Assembly (NCBI GenBank): GCA_022766385.1
Contig: JALEPJ010000056.1
Location: 117,356-181,355 of the forward strand
Source: Rikenellaceae bacterium
GTDB lineage: Bacteria; Bacteroidota; Bacteroidia; Bacteroidales; UBA932
Direction: 5' to 3'
Length of the DNA stretch: 64,000 nt
In this document: one piece after another, positions 46,798-56,329 of the stretch
How positions within the stretch are numbered: position 1 is the stretch's first letter
Layout: every line of letters begins with the position of its first letter
Notes under the pieces: generated by a model
Told to the model about the DNA's origin: nothing
What the model saw: only the letters and a program-made list of their open reading frames with translations
Database searches by the model: none
Position numbers and translations under genes: made by a program

Positions 46798-48460
46798 AAA
46801 GCATCCTGTGCTCACAGTGCTGCTGTTTATGGCAGTCACTCTCACTCCGATGATGGCAATGAGGGACTACTCCCCATCTAACGAGTTGAGATATCTCAGC
46901 ATCGCCGATGAAGCCTTGAGCGATGGCAATATCTTCGCATTCACCAATCAAGGCGAGCATTACGCAGACAAACCGCCTCTCTATTTCTGGCTGATTATGC
47001 TTTGCAAGCTGCTCTTCGGGAAGCACAGTATGTTCGTGCTGTCGCTTTTCTCGTTCATACCTGCCTGTGTCATCATTGCCATAATGGACAAATGGATTAC
47101 GGCCGCCTTGCCGGGGTGCTTCAACGCCGAGGAGAGGGCGGGAGCTGCTCTGCTTGCCGCGACTTGCGGACTATTCCTGGGAATGTCGGTGTTCCTTCGT
47201 ATGGATATGCTGATGTGTATGTGGATAGTCCTCGCCCTGTGGACTTTCTGGAAGATGGACAATGGTATTGGCAATATCAAAGTTCAACACTGGCTTCTTC
47301 CTCTTTATATTTTCCTCGCCCTTTTCACCAAAGGACCGGTCGGGCTTCTCGCTCCCCCTTTGGCAATCAGCGTTTATCTTATATGCGACAGGAGGCCTAA
47401 GGACATATTCAAATACCTTGGAATAAAGACCTGGGGGCTAATAGCCGGACTTTGCTTGGTCTGGTTCACCGGAGTATGGTTTGACGGAGGTAAGGAATAT
47501 CTGAACAATCTTCTCTTCCATCAGACCGTAGGCAGGGCAGTTAATTCCTTCCATCACAAAGCTCCACTCTGGCAATATTGCATCCTTATTTGGGAGGTTA
47601 TGTCTCCCTGGTGTCTTCTGACTGTTCCTTGTGCTGTCCTTGCTCTCTGTGGCAAAGCTGAAAAGAAACCATTGAAAGTTGAAAAGTTCTTTGCACTGAC
47701 AGTAATAACTATCTTCCTGATGCTCAGCTGCTTCAGTTCCAAACTTGCCATCTATCTCGCCCCTGTCTTCCCTTTCCTCGCATATTGCTTCCCTGTGGTT
47801 GTCAAGCGCAGGTGCTGGAACGGCTGGTTCGGGGTCGCATTGGCCATTCCTGCATTGCTGTTCATAATCATTGGTGCGGCCGCACTCATTGTATCACTCG
47901 TCTGCATTATTTTCAAATCGGTGCCGGAACTGATCAACTACCCATTCCTGCGCTCGCCTATGATTCTGCTTGCTGGACTCATCGGCATAGCCGGAGGAGC
48001 AATTGCCCTTCATAGTCTTGCCAAATACAAGGGGCAATGGGAAAAGCCGGTCAAGGCAATGGCAATGTCATTGCTGCTCTTCATCTTCGCAGTGAGTTTC
48101 GAGATGCCGCGCATCAACGACTTTGTGGGCTATGGCAATCTGTGCAAACTGATTCCTGAAGGCAATGACGTCTATACACTGTCCGTTCACAGACCTGAGA
48201 ATATGGATGTTTATCTGGGCCGTGACATCTACGATTTCGGGAAGGATGCAGAATCCTTCCTTATGATTGCTCCGAAGAAAGGTTCGCTGGTCGTATCGAT
48301 TTCCTTCCTCAGCAAGAATCCGGAGGTAATGGAATACCTTGAAGGTCTGGATTTTGAATTCTGCGGCAATTATGCCATATACAATTTGGACCTGGAAGAA
48401 ACTTCCAAGTCCAAAATCAAAATCAATAAAGTGACCAAAAAGTCAAGGAAGGATTCCTGA
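46778..48460 (+). CDS. ArnT-like lipid-linked sugar transferase (GT39/PMT superfamily)
   Basis: A 560-residue integral membrane protein with about twelve helices. The first periplasmic loop carries R-D-Y-S-P-S-N-E-L-R-Y, the acidic D/E-x-R-Y catalytic signature of ArnT-type enzymes. A hydrophilic C terminus of about 120 residues follows. It would move the sugar from undecaprenyl phosphate to lipid A or another acceptor at the periplasmic face. It ends the operon; the convergent GH3 gene stops 11 bp away. Confidence 0.86.
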   Translation: MFKKAIEKHPVLTVLLFMAVTLTPMMAMRDYSPSNELRYLSIADEALSDGNIFAFTNQGEHYADKPPLYFWLIMLCKLLFGKHSMFVLSLFSFIPACVIIAIMDKWITAALPGCFNAEERAGAALLAATCGLFLGMSVFLRMDMLMCMWIVLALWTFWKMDNGIGNIKVQHWLLPLYIFLALFTKGPVGLLAPPLAISVYLICDRRPKDIFKYLGIKTWGLIAGLCLVWFTGVWFDGGKEYLNNLLFHQTVGRAVNSFHHKAPLWQYCILIWEVMSPWCLLTVPCAVLALCGKAEKKPLKVEKFFALTVITIFLMLSCFSSKLAIYLAPVFPFLAYCFPVVVKRRCWNGWFGVALAIPALLFIIIGAAALIVSLVCIIFKSVPELINYPFLRSPMILLAGLIGIAGGAIALHSLAKYKGQWEKPVKAMAMSLLLFIFAVSFEMPRINDFVGYGNLCKLIPEGNDVYTLSVHRPENMDVYLGRDIYDFGKDAESFLMIAPKKGSLVVSISFLSKNPEVMEYLEGLDFEFCGNYAIYNLDLEETSKSKIKINKVTKKSRKDS

Positions 48461-48471
48461 CTTCGGAATGA

Positions 48472-50700
48472 CTACTTCACAGCGAACTGAACGCTCGTTC
48501 TGATATCATCTGATGCGGAACCGATGAGGGCAATGAAATCACCCTTCTCGAGTCTCCAATCAGCAATTGAATCGTCATAGTATTTCAGGGCTTCAGCAGC
48601 TAACTCAAACTCTACCGTAGCTGACTGTCCTGGCTCAAGGTATACTTTTTCAAAGCCCTTAAGCTCCTTAACAGGGCGTGGGAGAGAGGATTCAACATCA
48701 CGGATATAGAGCTGAACAACCTCAGCACCAGCTACAGAGCCAACATTCTTGACTGGAACAGTAAGCTTGAGAGTGCCATTTTCACCTATTGAAGTCTTGC
48801 TTGCCTTAGCATCACCATACTCGAAGGTGGTATAGCTGAGACCGTGTCCGAAGGCGAAGAGAGGTTCGATTTCCTTATTCTCAAACCATCTGTATCCTAC
48901 GAAGATACCTTCATTGTAGTAATTCTTTCCTCTGACAGGGAACCTAAGACCATCCTGATGTGCTGGTGAGTCGGAAAGCTGCTTAGGGAAAGTGAAAGGA
49001 AGCTTGCCGCTAGGATTGACATCGCCAAAGAGTACATCTGCGAGAGAGTGACCGGCCTCTGAGCCACCATACCAGGCCTGGACTATGGCTGGAACTGAGT
49101 CAACCCAAGGCATTGCAACAGCATTGCCACTGACAAGGGCTACAATGACATTCGGATTTACATCCAGAAGTGCCTCAATGACAGCATCCTGGCCATAAGG
49201 AAGACCGAGAGAGCGTCTGTCGGTACCCTCGCAGTCCTGATTGTTGCTCTTATTGAGACCGCCTACGAAGATGACATAGTCAGCATCCTTAGCCTTGGCT
49301 GTAGCATCAGCTATGAGTTCCTCAGCAGAACGAGGATCCGAGAGATCATAAGGCGAGGTTACTCCATTGTATGAACCGGTAATGTCACCTACATAAGCTC
49401 TTTCATACTCCACTTCGATATTGTCCTGAGCAGCACGCTCCTTGATGGCATCGAAGGCGAAGATTTCGTGCATTGCCTTAAGAGAAGAAGAACCGCCGCC
49501 TATGGTCATCATCTTGATGGCATTCTCGCCGACAACGAGTATCTTCTTTGAGTCTGCCTTGATAGGAAGGAGATTACCGTCGTTCTTCAGGAGGACTATC
49601 CCCTCTGCTCCTATCTTGCGGGCAGCAGCATAATGAGCTTCCGAACCGATATTGCCAAAAGGCTTGTCAGGATTCATGGCTGTACGGAAAATCAGACGGA
49701 GTACTCTGCGCACCTTGGCATCAAGCTGGTCCATAGTATACTTGCCTGATTTAATACCCTCGCGGAAAGGCGCTGCAAGATGATACGCATCATAGCCGTT
49801 GGTCGCGCCCATGGTAAGGCCGTCAGTCCAAGTGCCGAACTCAAGGTCAACTCCATACTTTACAGTCGCATCTGTCTCGTGAACACCTCCCCAGTCGGAT
49901 ATAACGGCTCCGTCAAAGCCCCACTCTCCCCTGAGGATATCATCCAGGAGACGCTCATTTGAGCAAAGATACTGGCCGCGGTAAAGATTGTATGCTGCCA
50001 TTACAGACCAGGCGCCTCCCTCTTGAACAGCTGCCTTGAATGCAGGAAGATAAATTTCATAAAGAGCCCTGTCGTCAAGGTCGACATCTGTCTGATGACG
50101 GAATGTCTCCTCATTGTTCAAAGCAAAATGCTTGACACAAACAGCTACACCGTTATTCTGAACTTCCTGAACATAAGGAACAACCATTTGGGAAGCGAGA
50201 TATGGATCCTCTCCCATATACTCGAAATTACGGCCATTGAGCGGGGTTCTGTAGATATTGACACCGGGACCGAGGAGGACATCCTTCTCACGGTATCGAG
50301 CCTCCTCGCCTATTGACTTGCCATAAAGAGCTGACAGATCGCGGTCCCAGGTGGCTGCAAGACAGGTGAGCGCTGGGAAGGCAACGATAGAGTCATTGGT
50401 CCAGCCTGCCTGCTCCCACTCATCCCAGAACACCTCTGTGCGGATTCCATGAGGGCCATCAGTTGTCCAAAGTTCCGGAATTCCGAGTCTCTTCACACCG
50501 GGAGAGGAGAACTTGGACTGGGCGTGAACCATATCTATCTTCTCCTCGAGTGTCATTCTTGAAAGAGCGTCCTCTATCCTGTCCTCGATGTCTGCATTGT
50601 TGTCAAGATAGATAGGGCCTGAAGAACTTGGCGTTGTCGTTGTACAGGCAACGACTGCAGCTGACGCCAGGACAGCGATACAATTCTTAATCAGTTTCAT
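48472..50700 (-). CDS. Beta-glucosidase-type glycoside hydrolase, GH3 lipoprotein
   Basis: A 742-residue lipoprotein (V-V-A-C lipobox at about Cys19). The N-terminal barrel has the substrate K-H-F motif and the catalytic nucleophile Asp in V-I-S-D-W-G-G. An (alpha/beta)6 sandwich follows, and the last 90 residues form a fibronectin III-like domain (V-V-Q-L-Y-I-R-D). Beta-glucosidase or beta-xylosidase activity is likely. It begins 43 bp after the upp stop on the same strand without a clear promoter, so read-through from upp is possible. Confidence 0.92.
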   Translation of the reverse strand: MKLIKNCIAVLASAAVVACTTTTPSSSGPIYLDNNADIEDRIEDALSRMTLEEKIDMVHAQSKFSSPGVKRLGIPELWTTDGPHGIRTEVFWDEWEQAGWTNDSIVAFPALTCLAATWDRDLSALYGKSIGEEARYREKDVLLGPGVNIYRTPLNGRNFEYMGEDPYLASQMVVPYVQEVQNNGVAVCVKHFALNNEETFRHQTDVDLDDRALYEIYLPAFKAAVQEGGAWSVMAAYNLYRGQYLCSNERLLDDILRGEWGFDGAVISDWGGVHETDATVKYGVDLEFGTWTDGLTMGATNGYDAYHLAAPFREGIKSGKYTMDQLDAKVRRVLRLIFRTAMNPDKPFGNIGSEAHYAAARKIGAEGIVLLKNDGNLLPIKADSKKILVVGENAIKMMTIGGGSSSLKAMHEIFAFDAIKERAAQDNIEVEYERAYVGDITGSYNGVTSPYDLSDPRSAEELIADATAKAKDADYVIFVGGLNKSNNQDCEGTDRRSLGLPYGQDAVIEALLDVNPNVIVALVSGNAVAMPWVDSVPAIVQAWYGGSEAGHSLADVLFGDVNPSGKLPFTFPKQLSDSPAHQDGLRFPVRGKNYYNEGIFVGYRWFENKEIEPLFAFGHGLSYTTFEYGDAKASKTSIGENGTLKLTVPVKNVGSVAGAEVVQLYIRDVESSLPRPVKELKGFEKVYLEPGQSATVEFELAAEALKYYDDSIADWRLEKGDFIALIGSASDDIRTSVQFAVK

Positions 50701-50743
50701 ATATTGATTGGTATAGTAGGGTTCTTTTCAGCTATATCTTGAA

Positions 50744-51373
50744 TTATTTGGTTCCGAATATTCGGTCTCCTGCATCACCCAAACCCGGAAGGATATAGCA
50801 GTTCTCATTAAGTCTATCATCAACCGATGCCACATATATATCGACATCCGGATGCCTTTCCTGAACAGCCTTGACACCCTCGGGAGCCGCTACAAGACAC
50901 ATCAGCCTGATGCTGGTAACACCCTTGTTTTTAAGGAGGTCAATAGCGTCACAGGCACTTCCACCCGTGGCAAGCATAGGGTCCGTAATGATTACGGTAC
51001 GCTGCTCAATGTCGAAAGGAAGCTTGCAGTAATAGAAGACAGGTTTATGAGTATCCTCGTCCCTGTACAGTCCGATATGACCCACTTTTGCAACAGGAAT
51101 GAGGGTGAGAAGACCGTCCACCATTCCGAGGCCAGCCCTAAGGATAGGTACTACAGCCACCTTTTTTCCGGAAATCTTCTTTCCTATCATCTTCTGCAGC
51201 GGGGTTTCTATTTCGATGTCCTCAAGAGGGAAATCACGTGTCACCTCGTAGCCCATCAGAAGGGCAATCTCGCTGAGTAATTCCTTGAAATCCTTTGTTC
51301 CTGTGGAAGATTTACGCATAATGGTCAACTTATGCTGAATCATAGGATGGTCAATGATATGAAGTGTGCTCAT
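50744..51373 (-). CDS. upp: Uracil phosphoribosyltransferase
   Basis: Salvages uracil with PRPP to UMP. The PRPP loop is [10 protein letters not shown] near 130-139, and the uracil-binding [21 protein letters not shown] is at the C terminus. The 209-residue length fits the family. It complements the de novo pyrimidine operon at the left end of the window. Confidence 0.95.
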   Translation of the reverse strand: MSTLHIIDHPMIQHKLTIMRKSSTGTKDFKELLSEIALLMGYEVTRDFPLEDIEIETPLQKMIGKKISGKKVAVVPILRAGLGMVDGLLTLIPVAKVGHIGLYRDEDTHKPVFYYCKLPFDIEQRTVIITDPMLATGGSACDAIDLLKNKGVTSIRLMCLVAAPEGVKAVQERHPDVDIYVASVDDRLNENCYILPGLGDAGDRIFGTK

Positions 51374-51409
51374 GACTGTGATTATGGTGAATTAATATTA
51401 TAATTTAAA

Positions 51410-53404
51410 TCATTGATTATGCATTACAAGAGCCGAAAGGGCGGGAACGCTGGTCCGGCTGCCCCTGACTGTGCCCATCCCCTCAGGATTTACTTTGGTA
51501 TCACTGCAAACAACAGTATAAACCCCGTCAGGAATCTGAAGCTTCGCAGGCTCGCGCGAAGAATTGAAGGCAACAATGATATCGCTCCAATCATCGCCAA
51601 CAGCAGCTCCATTGAGCCTGAAGGCAATGAGGCCGGACTGATCCACTGGAAGGAACTCCATATTAGCGCGAATCAGGTCAGCATCGCCCATATGGAAGGC
51701 AGGATGAGCCTTGCGAAGGGCAATGAGTTCGCGAAGATATACGAAGAAATCATGATATGTGGTCTTGTTGCTCCACCTTATCATATTCACATCATCAGGA
51801 CTGTCAAAGGAGTTGTGAACGAATTTCTTGTGACGGAGGACCTCTTCGCCCGCATAGATGAAAGGAGTTCCCTGGGAGAGCAGGGCTATGGATTGCCCCA
51901 AAGCTGCAGCTTTGAGAATGGTATTGATATCTTCTCCGCTCATATTGATTTTCAGACGGTCTCCGAGGCACATATCGTCGTGGCAACTGATGTAGCTGAT
52001 GTGCTGCCACGGTTGGATTGCCCAAGGCTCATCACTATAATTGACAAGGCTGAAATCGATTTGAGGATGATTGATAGCACCTACGAGGCCGAACTTAATG
52101 CTCTCTTCATTGCCTGGAACTCCTACGAGAAATGCCCCCTTGCTATTGTCATTGAAGGGGCCTCTGACGGCGTCACGCAGCTCATCTCCGAAAGCGGCAA
52201 TGCGCGGCATCGAAGGAATATTGGCCTTCAGCGCCTGAGCCTCCGAAGGCAGCTCGCAAGTTCCTGCTGCCCAACCTTCTCCATAAATATATATTGACGG
52301 GTCAATGGCATCAACGGCTGCGCGAATCGCGTTCATTGTCTCAATATCGTGAATGCCCATAAGGTCGAAGCGGAAACCGTCAACGTGATATTCGTTAATC
52401 CAATAGCACAGCGACTCTATCATGAATCTGCGCATCATCTCGCGGTCCGAAGCCGTTTCATTGCCGCAACCGCTACCGTTTGAATAGCTTCCATCCTCTC
52501 TGAGACGGTAGAAATATCCCGGTGCAGTAAGATTGAACGGATTTCTGTCGGTGTTGAAGGTATGATTATAAACCACATCCATAACGACCCTGATTCCGTG
52601 TTTATGAAGCGACTGGACCATCTGTTTGAACTCCCTGATTCGACAGCCCGGATCAAAAGGATCAGTACAGAAAGAGCCCTCAGGGACATTGTAGTTCTGC
52701 GGGTCGTAACCCCAGCCGTATTTGTTCTGTTCAAGATGTTCTTCATCTATAGAACCGAAATCATAGGATGGCATTATGTGGATATGATTAACTCCAAGCT
52801 CGACAAGATGATCGATTCCGCTGCTCTCTCCGTATGCGCTGAGTGTATTCTCTTCTGTCAAGGCCAAAAACTTGCCACGATTGACAATGCCGCTCAGGCT
52901 ATCGATGGAAAAATCCCTGTGCTGAAGTTCGTAGAGCACTACATCTGAAAAGGATTTGAGTTCAGGACGAACATCCTCATCCCAATTGTCGGGATCAGTT
53001 TTTGAAAAGTCAATGATAGCGCCCCTCCAGCCGTTGACACCCACTGCTTTAGCCATAATACCGGGAGACTCGGCAAGAAACTTTCCATTATCCTTGATTT
53101 TGAAAGTATAAAACTTGCCCTCAAGATTGCCCTTGACCTTTGCCGTCCAGGAGCCATCACGATGATGCCTCATATTCAAGGTCTTGAATGGAGCAGCATC
53201 GCCATTGCCCTCATCATATAAAGAAAGAACAACCTCTTCGGCTGCAGGAGCCCACAGTGAAAAAGAGGTAGCCTTGGGAGACCAGACCATTTCATCAAGG
53301 GATCCCTTCTTCATAGGATATTCTTCATAGCTCTTGAAGTTTTTCGAGTTATGCTGACAGGCAACAAGAGAAAATGCCATAAGCAGAAGTGTTATTTTTT
53401 TCAT
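51410..53404 (-). CDS. Type I pullulanase, GH13 lipoprotein
   Basis: A 664-residue lipoprotein (L-V-A-C lipobox). A CBM48-like N-terminal domain (about 35-130) precedes the GH13 barrel. The type I pullulanase signature Y-G-W-G-Y-D-P is present, with catalytic regions D-V-V-Y-N-H, D-G-F-R-F-D-L, Y-G-E-G-W and S-C-H-D. It would debranch alpha-1,6 links in starch-like glucans. A TAnnTTTG-like element is at 53446-53453. Confidence 0.92.
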   Translation of the reverse strand: MKKITLLLMAFSLVACQHNSKNFKSYEEYPMKKGSLDEMVWSPKATSFSLWAPAAEEVVLSLYDEGNGDAAPFKTLNMRHHRDGSWTAKVKGNLEGKFYTFKIKDNGKFLAESPGIMAKAVGVNGWRGAIIDFSKTDPDNWDEDVRPELKSFSDVVLYELQHRDFSIDSLSGIVNRGKFLALTEENTLSAYGESSGIDHLVELGVNHIHIMPSYDFGSIDEEHLEQNKYGWGYDPQNYNVPEGSFCTDPFDPGCRIREFKQMVQSLHKHGIRVVMDVVYNHTFNTDRNPFNLTAPGYFYRLREDGSYSNGSGCGNETASDREMMRRFMIESLCYWINEYHVDGFRFDLMGIHDIETMNAIRAAVDAIDPSIYIYGEGWAAGTCELPSEAQALKANIPSMPRIAAFGDELRDAVRGPFNDNSKGAFLVGVPGNEESIKFGLVGAINHPQIDFSLVNYSDEPWAIQPWQHISYISCHDDMCLGDRLKINMSGEDINTILKAAALGQSIALLSQGTPFIYAGEEVLRHKKFVHNSFDSPDDVNMIRWSNKTTYHDFFVYLRELIALRKAHPAFHMGDADLIRANMEFLPVDQSGLIAFRLNGAAVGDDWSDIIVAFNSSREPAKLQIPDGVYTVVCSDTKVNPEGMGTVRGSRTSVPALSALVMHNQ

Positions 53405-53445
53405 AAATATTGGTATTAGTTCAGCAGCGACAAGCTTTATAAATA

Positions 53446-53453
53446 CAAAGATA
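53446..53453 (-). promoter_or_regulatory. -7 element for the pullulanase
   Basis: The minus strand reads TATCTTTG, an exact TAnnTTTG match, 41 bp upstream of the ATG at 53404. Confidence 0.5.
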
Positions 53454-53530
53454 AGTAATTCAGAGTATTTTTTCTAAATTCGCGAAAATTGTAATGACAA
53501 AATAGCAGACAAACACAATTTGTTAATATT

Positions 53531-54196
53531 ATGAAAAAGTATTTTGCTGAAATGATTGGAACCATGGTATTGGTTCTTATGGGCTGCGGAACTGCAGTCA
53601 GTCTCGGTTGTACAACCGCCATCACAGCTACAGTAGTCGGAACAGCTATGGCATTCGGTCTTGCGGTAATCGCTATGGCCTACACCATCGGCAACATCTC
53701 AGGCTGTCATATCAATCCGGCTATCACTCTTGCTTTGTGGCTCTCAAACAAAATGAGTGGCAAGGACGCTGCAATGTATGTATTGTTCCAAGTTATCGGA
53801 GCTATTCTCGGCTCAGCCATTCTCGCTCTCCTTACTGCCAATGTTGACTTTGCCGGCACAGGTGCAAATAGCCTTCAGGCAGGAGTGGGCGTTATCGGCG
53901 GTCTCCTTGCCGAGGTATTCTTCACCTTTGTATTTGTCCTCGTAGTCCTCGGTGCAACCGATGAGAAGAAGGGTGCCGGCAATCTCGCAGGACTTGCTAT
54001 AGGTCTTACCCTGATTCTCGTTCACCTTATCTGCATCCGATACACCGGAACTTCAGTAAATCCAGCCCGCTCAATCGGACCTGCTCTCTTCCAGGGAGGC
54101 GATGCACTGAAACAACTTTGGATCTTCATCCTCGGACCTCTCGCCGGAGGAGCATTCGCAGCTGGAGTCTGGAAACTCATCTCTTGCGAGAAATAG
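53531..54196 (+). CDS. aqpZ: Aquaporin Z-like water channel
   Basis: A 221-residue six-helix channel with the two half-helix NPA motifs at N62-P-A and N177-P-A-R. H165 and T175 before the second motif match the narrow water-selective filter of AqpZ rather than the wider glycerol facilitator. Only a weak -7 match (TAAATTCG, 53475-53482) is seen upstream. A clear hairpin follows at 54218. Confidence 0.93.
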   Translation: MKKYFAEMIGTMVLVLMGCGTAVSLGCTTAITATVVGTAMAFGLAVIAMAYTIGNISGCHINPAITLALWLSNKMSGKDAAMYVLFQVIGAILGSAILALLTANVDFAGTGANSLQAGVGVIGGLLAEVFFTFVFVLVVLGATDEKKGAGNLAGLAIGLTLILVHLICIRYTGTSVNPARSIGPALFQGGDALKQLWIFILGPLAGGAFAAGVWKLISCEK

Positions 54197-54217
54197 TTTC
54201 TGAATACTTTCAATTAT

Positions 54218-54258
54218 GGCGGCAGATTCCTTGTACGGAACTTGCCGCCACTTTTGTT
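54218..54258 (+). terminator. Rho-independent terminator of aqpZ
   Basis: GGCGGCA (54218-54224) pairs with TGCCGCC (54243-54249). An inner TTCC/GGAA pairing and a TTGTAC loop lie between, then ACTTTTGTT. It begins 21 bp after the aqpZ stop. Confidence 0.65.
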
Positions 54259-54280
54259 CACTTTCTGTGAAAGCGTCTAA

Positions 54281-54481
54281 GCTACATATCTGGAGTCCCT
54301 GTCGAAGGAAGAACTCGTGAATCTTCTCTGTCAGAAAGACGGTAAGATTGCCGAACTCGAAGCCTGTATCCTGAAAGTCCTTACCCATATCAAGCACTGC
54401 CTGAACACAAACGCCATAGCGGCAAGCGCAAACGAAAAAAGCCTTGCAGACATGTCTACAAGGCTCATGGAGTGGAGATAA
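54281..54481 (+). pseudogene. Gene remnant, possibly N-terminal part of an IS66-type transposase
   Basis: This frame is open for 66 codons after a TAA and has no start codon at its beginning. Its translation begins L-E-S-L-S-K-E-E-L-V-N-L-L and continues as a heptad-like, Lys/Glu-rich helix (Q-K-D-G-K-I-A-E-L-E). That resembles the N terminus of IS66 TnpC proteins. The stop lies inside the 3' end of the tRNA-Ala gene on the opposite strand. No other transposase parts or inverted repeats are seen. The assignment is tentative; it could be an unrelated decayed gene. Confidence 0.3.
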
Positions 54482-54545
54482 AGAGATTCGAACTCTTGAC
54501 CCCCTGCTTGCAAAGCAGGTGCTCTACCAACTGAGCTATACCCCC
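54473..54545 (-). tRNA. tRNA-Ala(TGC)
   Basis: The 73-nt minus-strand cloverleaf is complete: 7-bp acceptor stem with two G-U pairs, D arm GCTC/GAGC, and anticodon stem CCTGC/GCAGG around TTTGCAA (anticodon TGC). The T arm is AAGAG/CTCTT with TTCGAAT, and the discriminator is A. CCA is not encoded. It stands alone, not in an rRNA operon. Confidence 0.95.
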
Positions 54546-54624
54546 GATTGCGATTGCAAATATATGAATTTTTTTTGGATTCAAACATTTATTTTGAACA
54601 AAATCGTTTTTTATCCTTTTTTCG

Positions 54625-54632
54625 TAAATTTG
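54625..54632 (+). promoter_or_regulatory. -7 element for the DUF1810 gene
   Basis: TAAATTTG matches TAnnTTTG and ends only 7 bp before the ATG at 54640. This implies a leaderless or nearly leaderless mRNA. Confidence 0.5.
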
Positions 54633-54639
54633 TAAGGTT

Positions 54640-55059
54640 ATGGAATACGATTTACAGAGATTCAAAGATGCGCAGAACGAGGGCAACGCCTACAAGAACG
54701 CGCTAAAGGAAATAGGAAACGGTCAGAAGGAAGGCCACTGGATGTGGTTTGTTTTTCCTCAACTCAGAGGATTGGGAAAATCTGACAGGGCGATGTATTA
54801 TGGCATAATAGGCAAGGGCGAGGCCAAGGCCTATCTTGCCGACAGGCAGCTGGGCAGCAGACTGAGGGAGATTTGTAACTCGGTGATTCAAGTCAGGGGC
54901 AAGTCTGCAGTTGATATTTTCGGCCCAGCGGATGCAGTGAAACTCAGGTCTTCTATGACTCTGTTCTATATTGTTTCCGGAAAAGAAGAAATCTTCAGAA
55001 AGGTTCTGGCCAAGTACTTCGATGAGAAACTTGATAAGAAAACCCTTGAAATGTTATAA
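54640..55059 (+). CDS. DUF1810 family protein
   Basis: A 139-residue cytoplasmic protein. It opens Y-D-L-Q-R-F-K-D-A-Q and continues with G-H-W-M-W-F-V-F-P-Q-L-R-G-L-G, the signature of DUF1810. The family is sometimes linked to ADP-ribose chemistry by fusions elsewhere, but its activity is not known. It is 16 bp upstream of the M23 peptidase and likely co-transcribed. Confidence 0.9.
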   Translation: MEYDLQRFKDAQNEGNAYKNALKEIGNGQKEGHWMWFVFPQLRGLGKSDRAMYYGIIGKGEAKAYLADRQLGSRLREICNSVIQVRGKSAVDIFGPADAVKLRSSMTLFYIVSGKEEIFRKVLAKYFDEKLDKKTLEML

Positions 55060-55075
55060 TAAGAGAAACGAACTT

Positions 55076-56329
55076 ATGAGATACTCCACCGCGCTGACGA
55101 TCCTTATTCTTTCCCTTTCTTTGCTGCTTATAGCTTCCTGCAGGAACAGGGAGCACAATCAGGAGGAAGCGCAGATTATCAACGATTCTATACCTCCACT
55201 CGGATTTTGGGAAGAGGACTATCATATTGCAGAGGGCAAAGTGAAGAATGGAGACACTTTCTCCGGGCTTATGGGCCGCTTGGGAATGGAGACATCACGA
55301 GCCATTGCCTTGGCAAATGCCTGCGATTCCTGTTTCGATGTCAGAAAACTGAGGGCCGGCAACAGCATCAAAGCTTATTCCGACACAGTCAGCGGCAGAT
55401 TGGAATATGCAGTATATTCAGTCGACAAGACACATCAGGTGATTTTCAGTTGCGGAGACTCTCTTGGTGTCTGGACTTATACGAAACCGATAGAGACTCA
55501 CAGGAAGTACGCAGATGTGACAATCAGTTCATCTCTATGGAACGATATGAGCGCATCCGGCTCCTCTCCCCTGCTGATTCTGAGCCTCTCCGATGTTTAT
55601 GCCTGGACCGTGGATTTCTTCGGGCTTCAGAAGAACGACAGATTCCGTGTCATTTATCAGGAGAAGAGCTGTGAAGGCGCACTCATAGGCATCGACACCA
55701 TCTACTTCGCTGCCTTCTCAAGGGATGGCAAGGACCTCTATGCGATTATGTACGACCAGGGAGATGGTGGCAATATTTACTGGGACGAGAAGGGAGGAAG
55801 CATGAGAAGGGCCTTCCTCAAGGCTCCACTTGAATTCAAGCGCATCTCATCCGGTTTTTCATATAAGAGAAAGCATCCTGTAACGGGCCAGATCAAGCCC
55901 CACACCGCCGTGGACTATGCAGCTCCGACAGGTACTCCGGTGGTTTCAATCGGTGACGGCACCGTCATCAGTGTCGGTTGGGCAGGAGGCGGTGGCAATA
56001 CCGTCAAGATACGCCACAACAGCGAGTATGTCACCAGCTATATGCACCTTTCCAAGTATGCTTCGGGCATCAAGAACGGTGTCAGGGTGAGTCAGGGCCA
56101 GGTAATAGGCTATGTAGGAGCAACAGGTACGGCTACAGGACCTCATCTGGATTTCAGGGTTTACAAGAATGGAACTGCCATCAACCCTCTGACAATGGAT
56201 TCCCCTTCCGCCGAGCCTATCCAAGAAGAGAATCTTGTAGCCCTTGACTCGGTTTTCGTCATCTACAAGGCTGAACTTGACAGTCTTACGGCCCTTGGAG
56301 ACAATGCACAAAGTAATGACGTTCTATGA
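55076..56329 (+). CDS. M23-family murein endopeptidase (lipoprotein)
   Basis: A 417-residue lipoprotein (lipobox I-A-S-C near residue 22) with a LysM- or OapA-like N-terminal part (V-K-N-G-D-T-F-S-G-L). The zinc site of the LytM domain is seen as H-T-A-V-D-Y near 276 and G-P-H-L-D-F near 355. It would cut peptidoglycan cross-links. The frame is open to 54971 inside the DUF1810 gene, but the ATG at 55076 gives a proper signal peptide. The stop overlaps trmO by 4 bp. Confidence 0.9.
   Translation: MRYSTALTILILSLSLLLIASCRNREHNQEEAQIINDSIPPLGFWEEDYHIAEGKVKNGDTFSGLMGRLGMETSRAIALANACDSCFDVRKLRAGNSIKAYSDTVSGRLEYAVYSVDKTHQVIFSCGDSLGVWTYTKPIETHRKYADVTISSSLWNDMSASGSSPLLILSLSDVYAWTVDFFGLQKNDRFRVIYQEKSCEGALIGIDTIYFAAFSRDGKDLYAIMYDQGDGGNIYWDEKGGSMRRAFLKAPLEFKRISSGFSYKRKHPVTGQIKPHTAVDYAAPTGTPVVSIGDGTVISVGWAGGGGNTVKIRHNSEYVTSYMHLSKYASGIKNGVRVSQGQVIGYVGATGTATGPHLDFRVYKNGTAINPLTMDSPSAEPIQEENLVALDSVFVIYKAELDSLTALGDNAQSNDVL

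Noticed and set aside
51413-52297. Long plus-strand open frame of about 294 codons antisense to the pullulanase gene
   Set aside because: It lies wholly within pulA on the opposite strand, has no recognisable motif or signal peptide, and its composition follows the codon structure of pulA.
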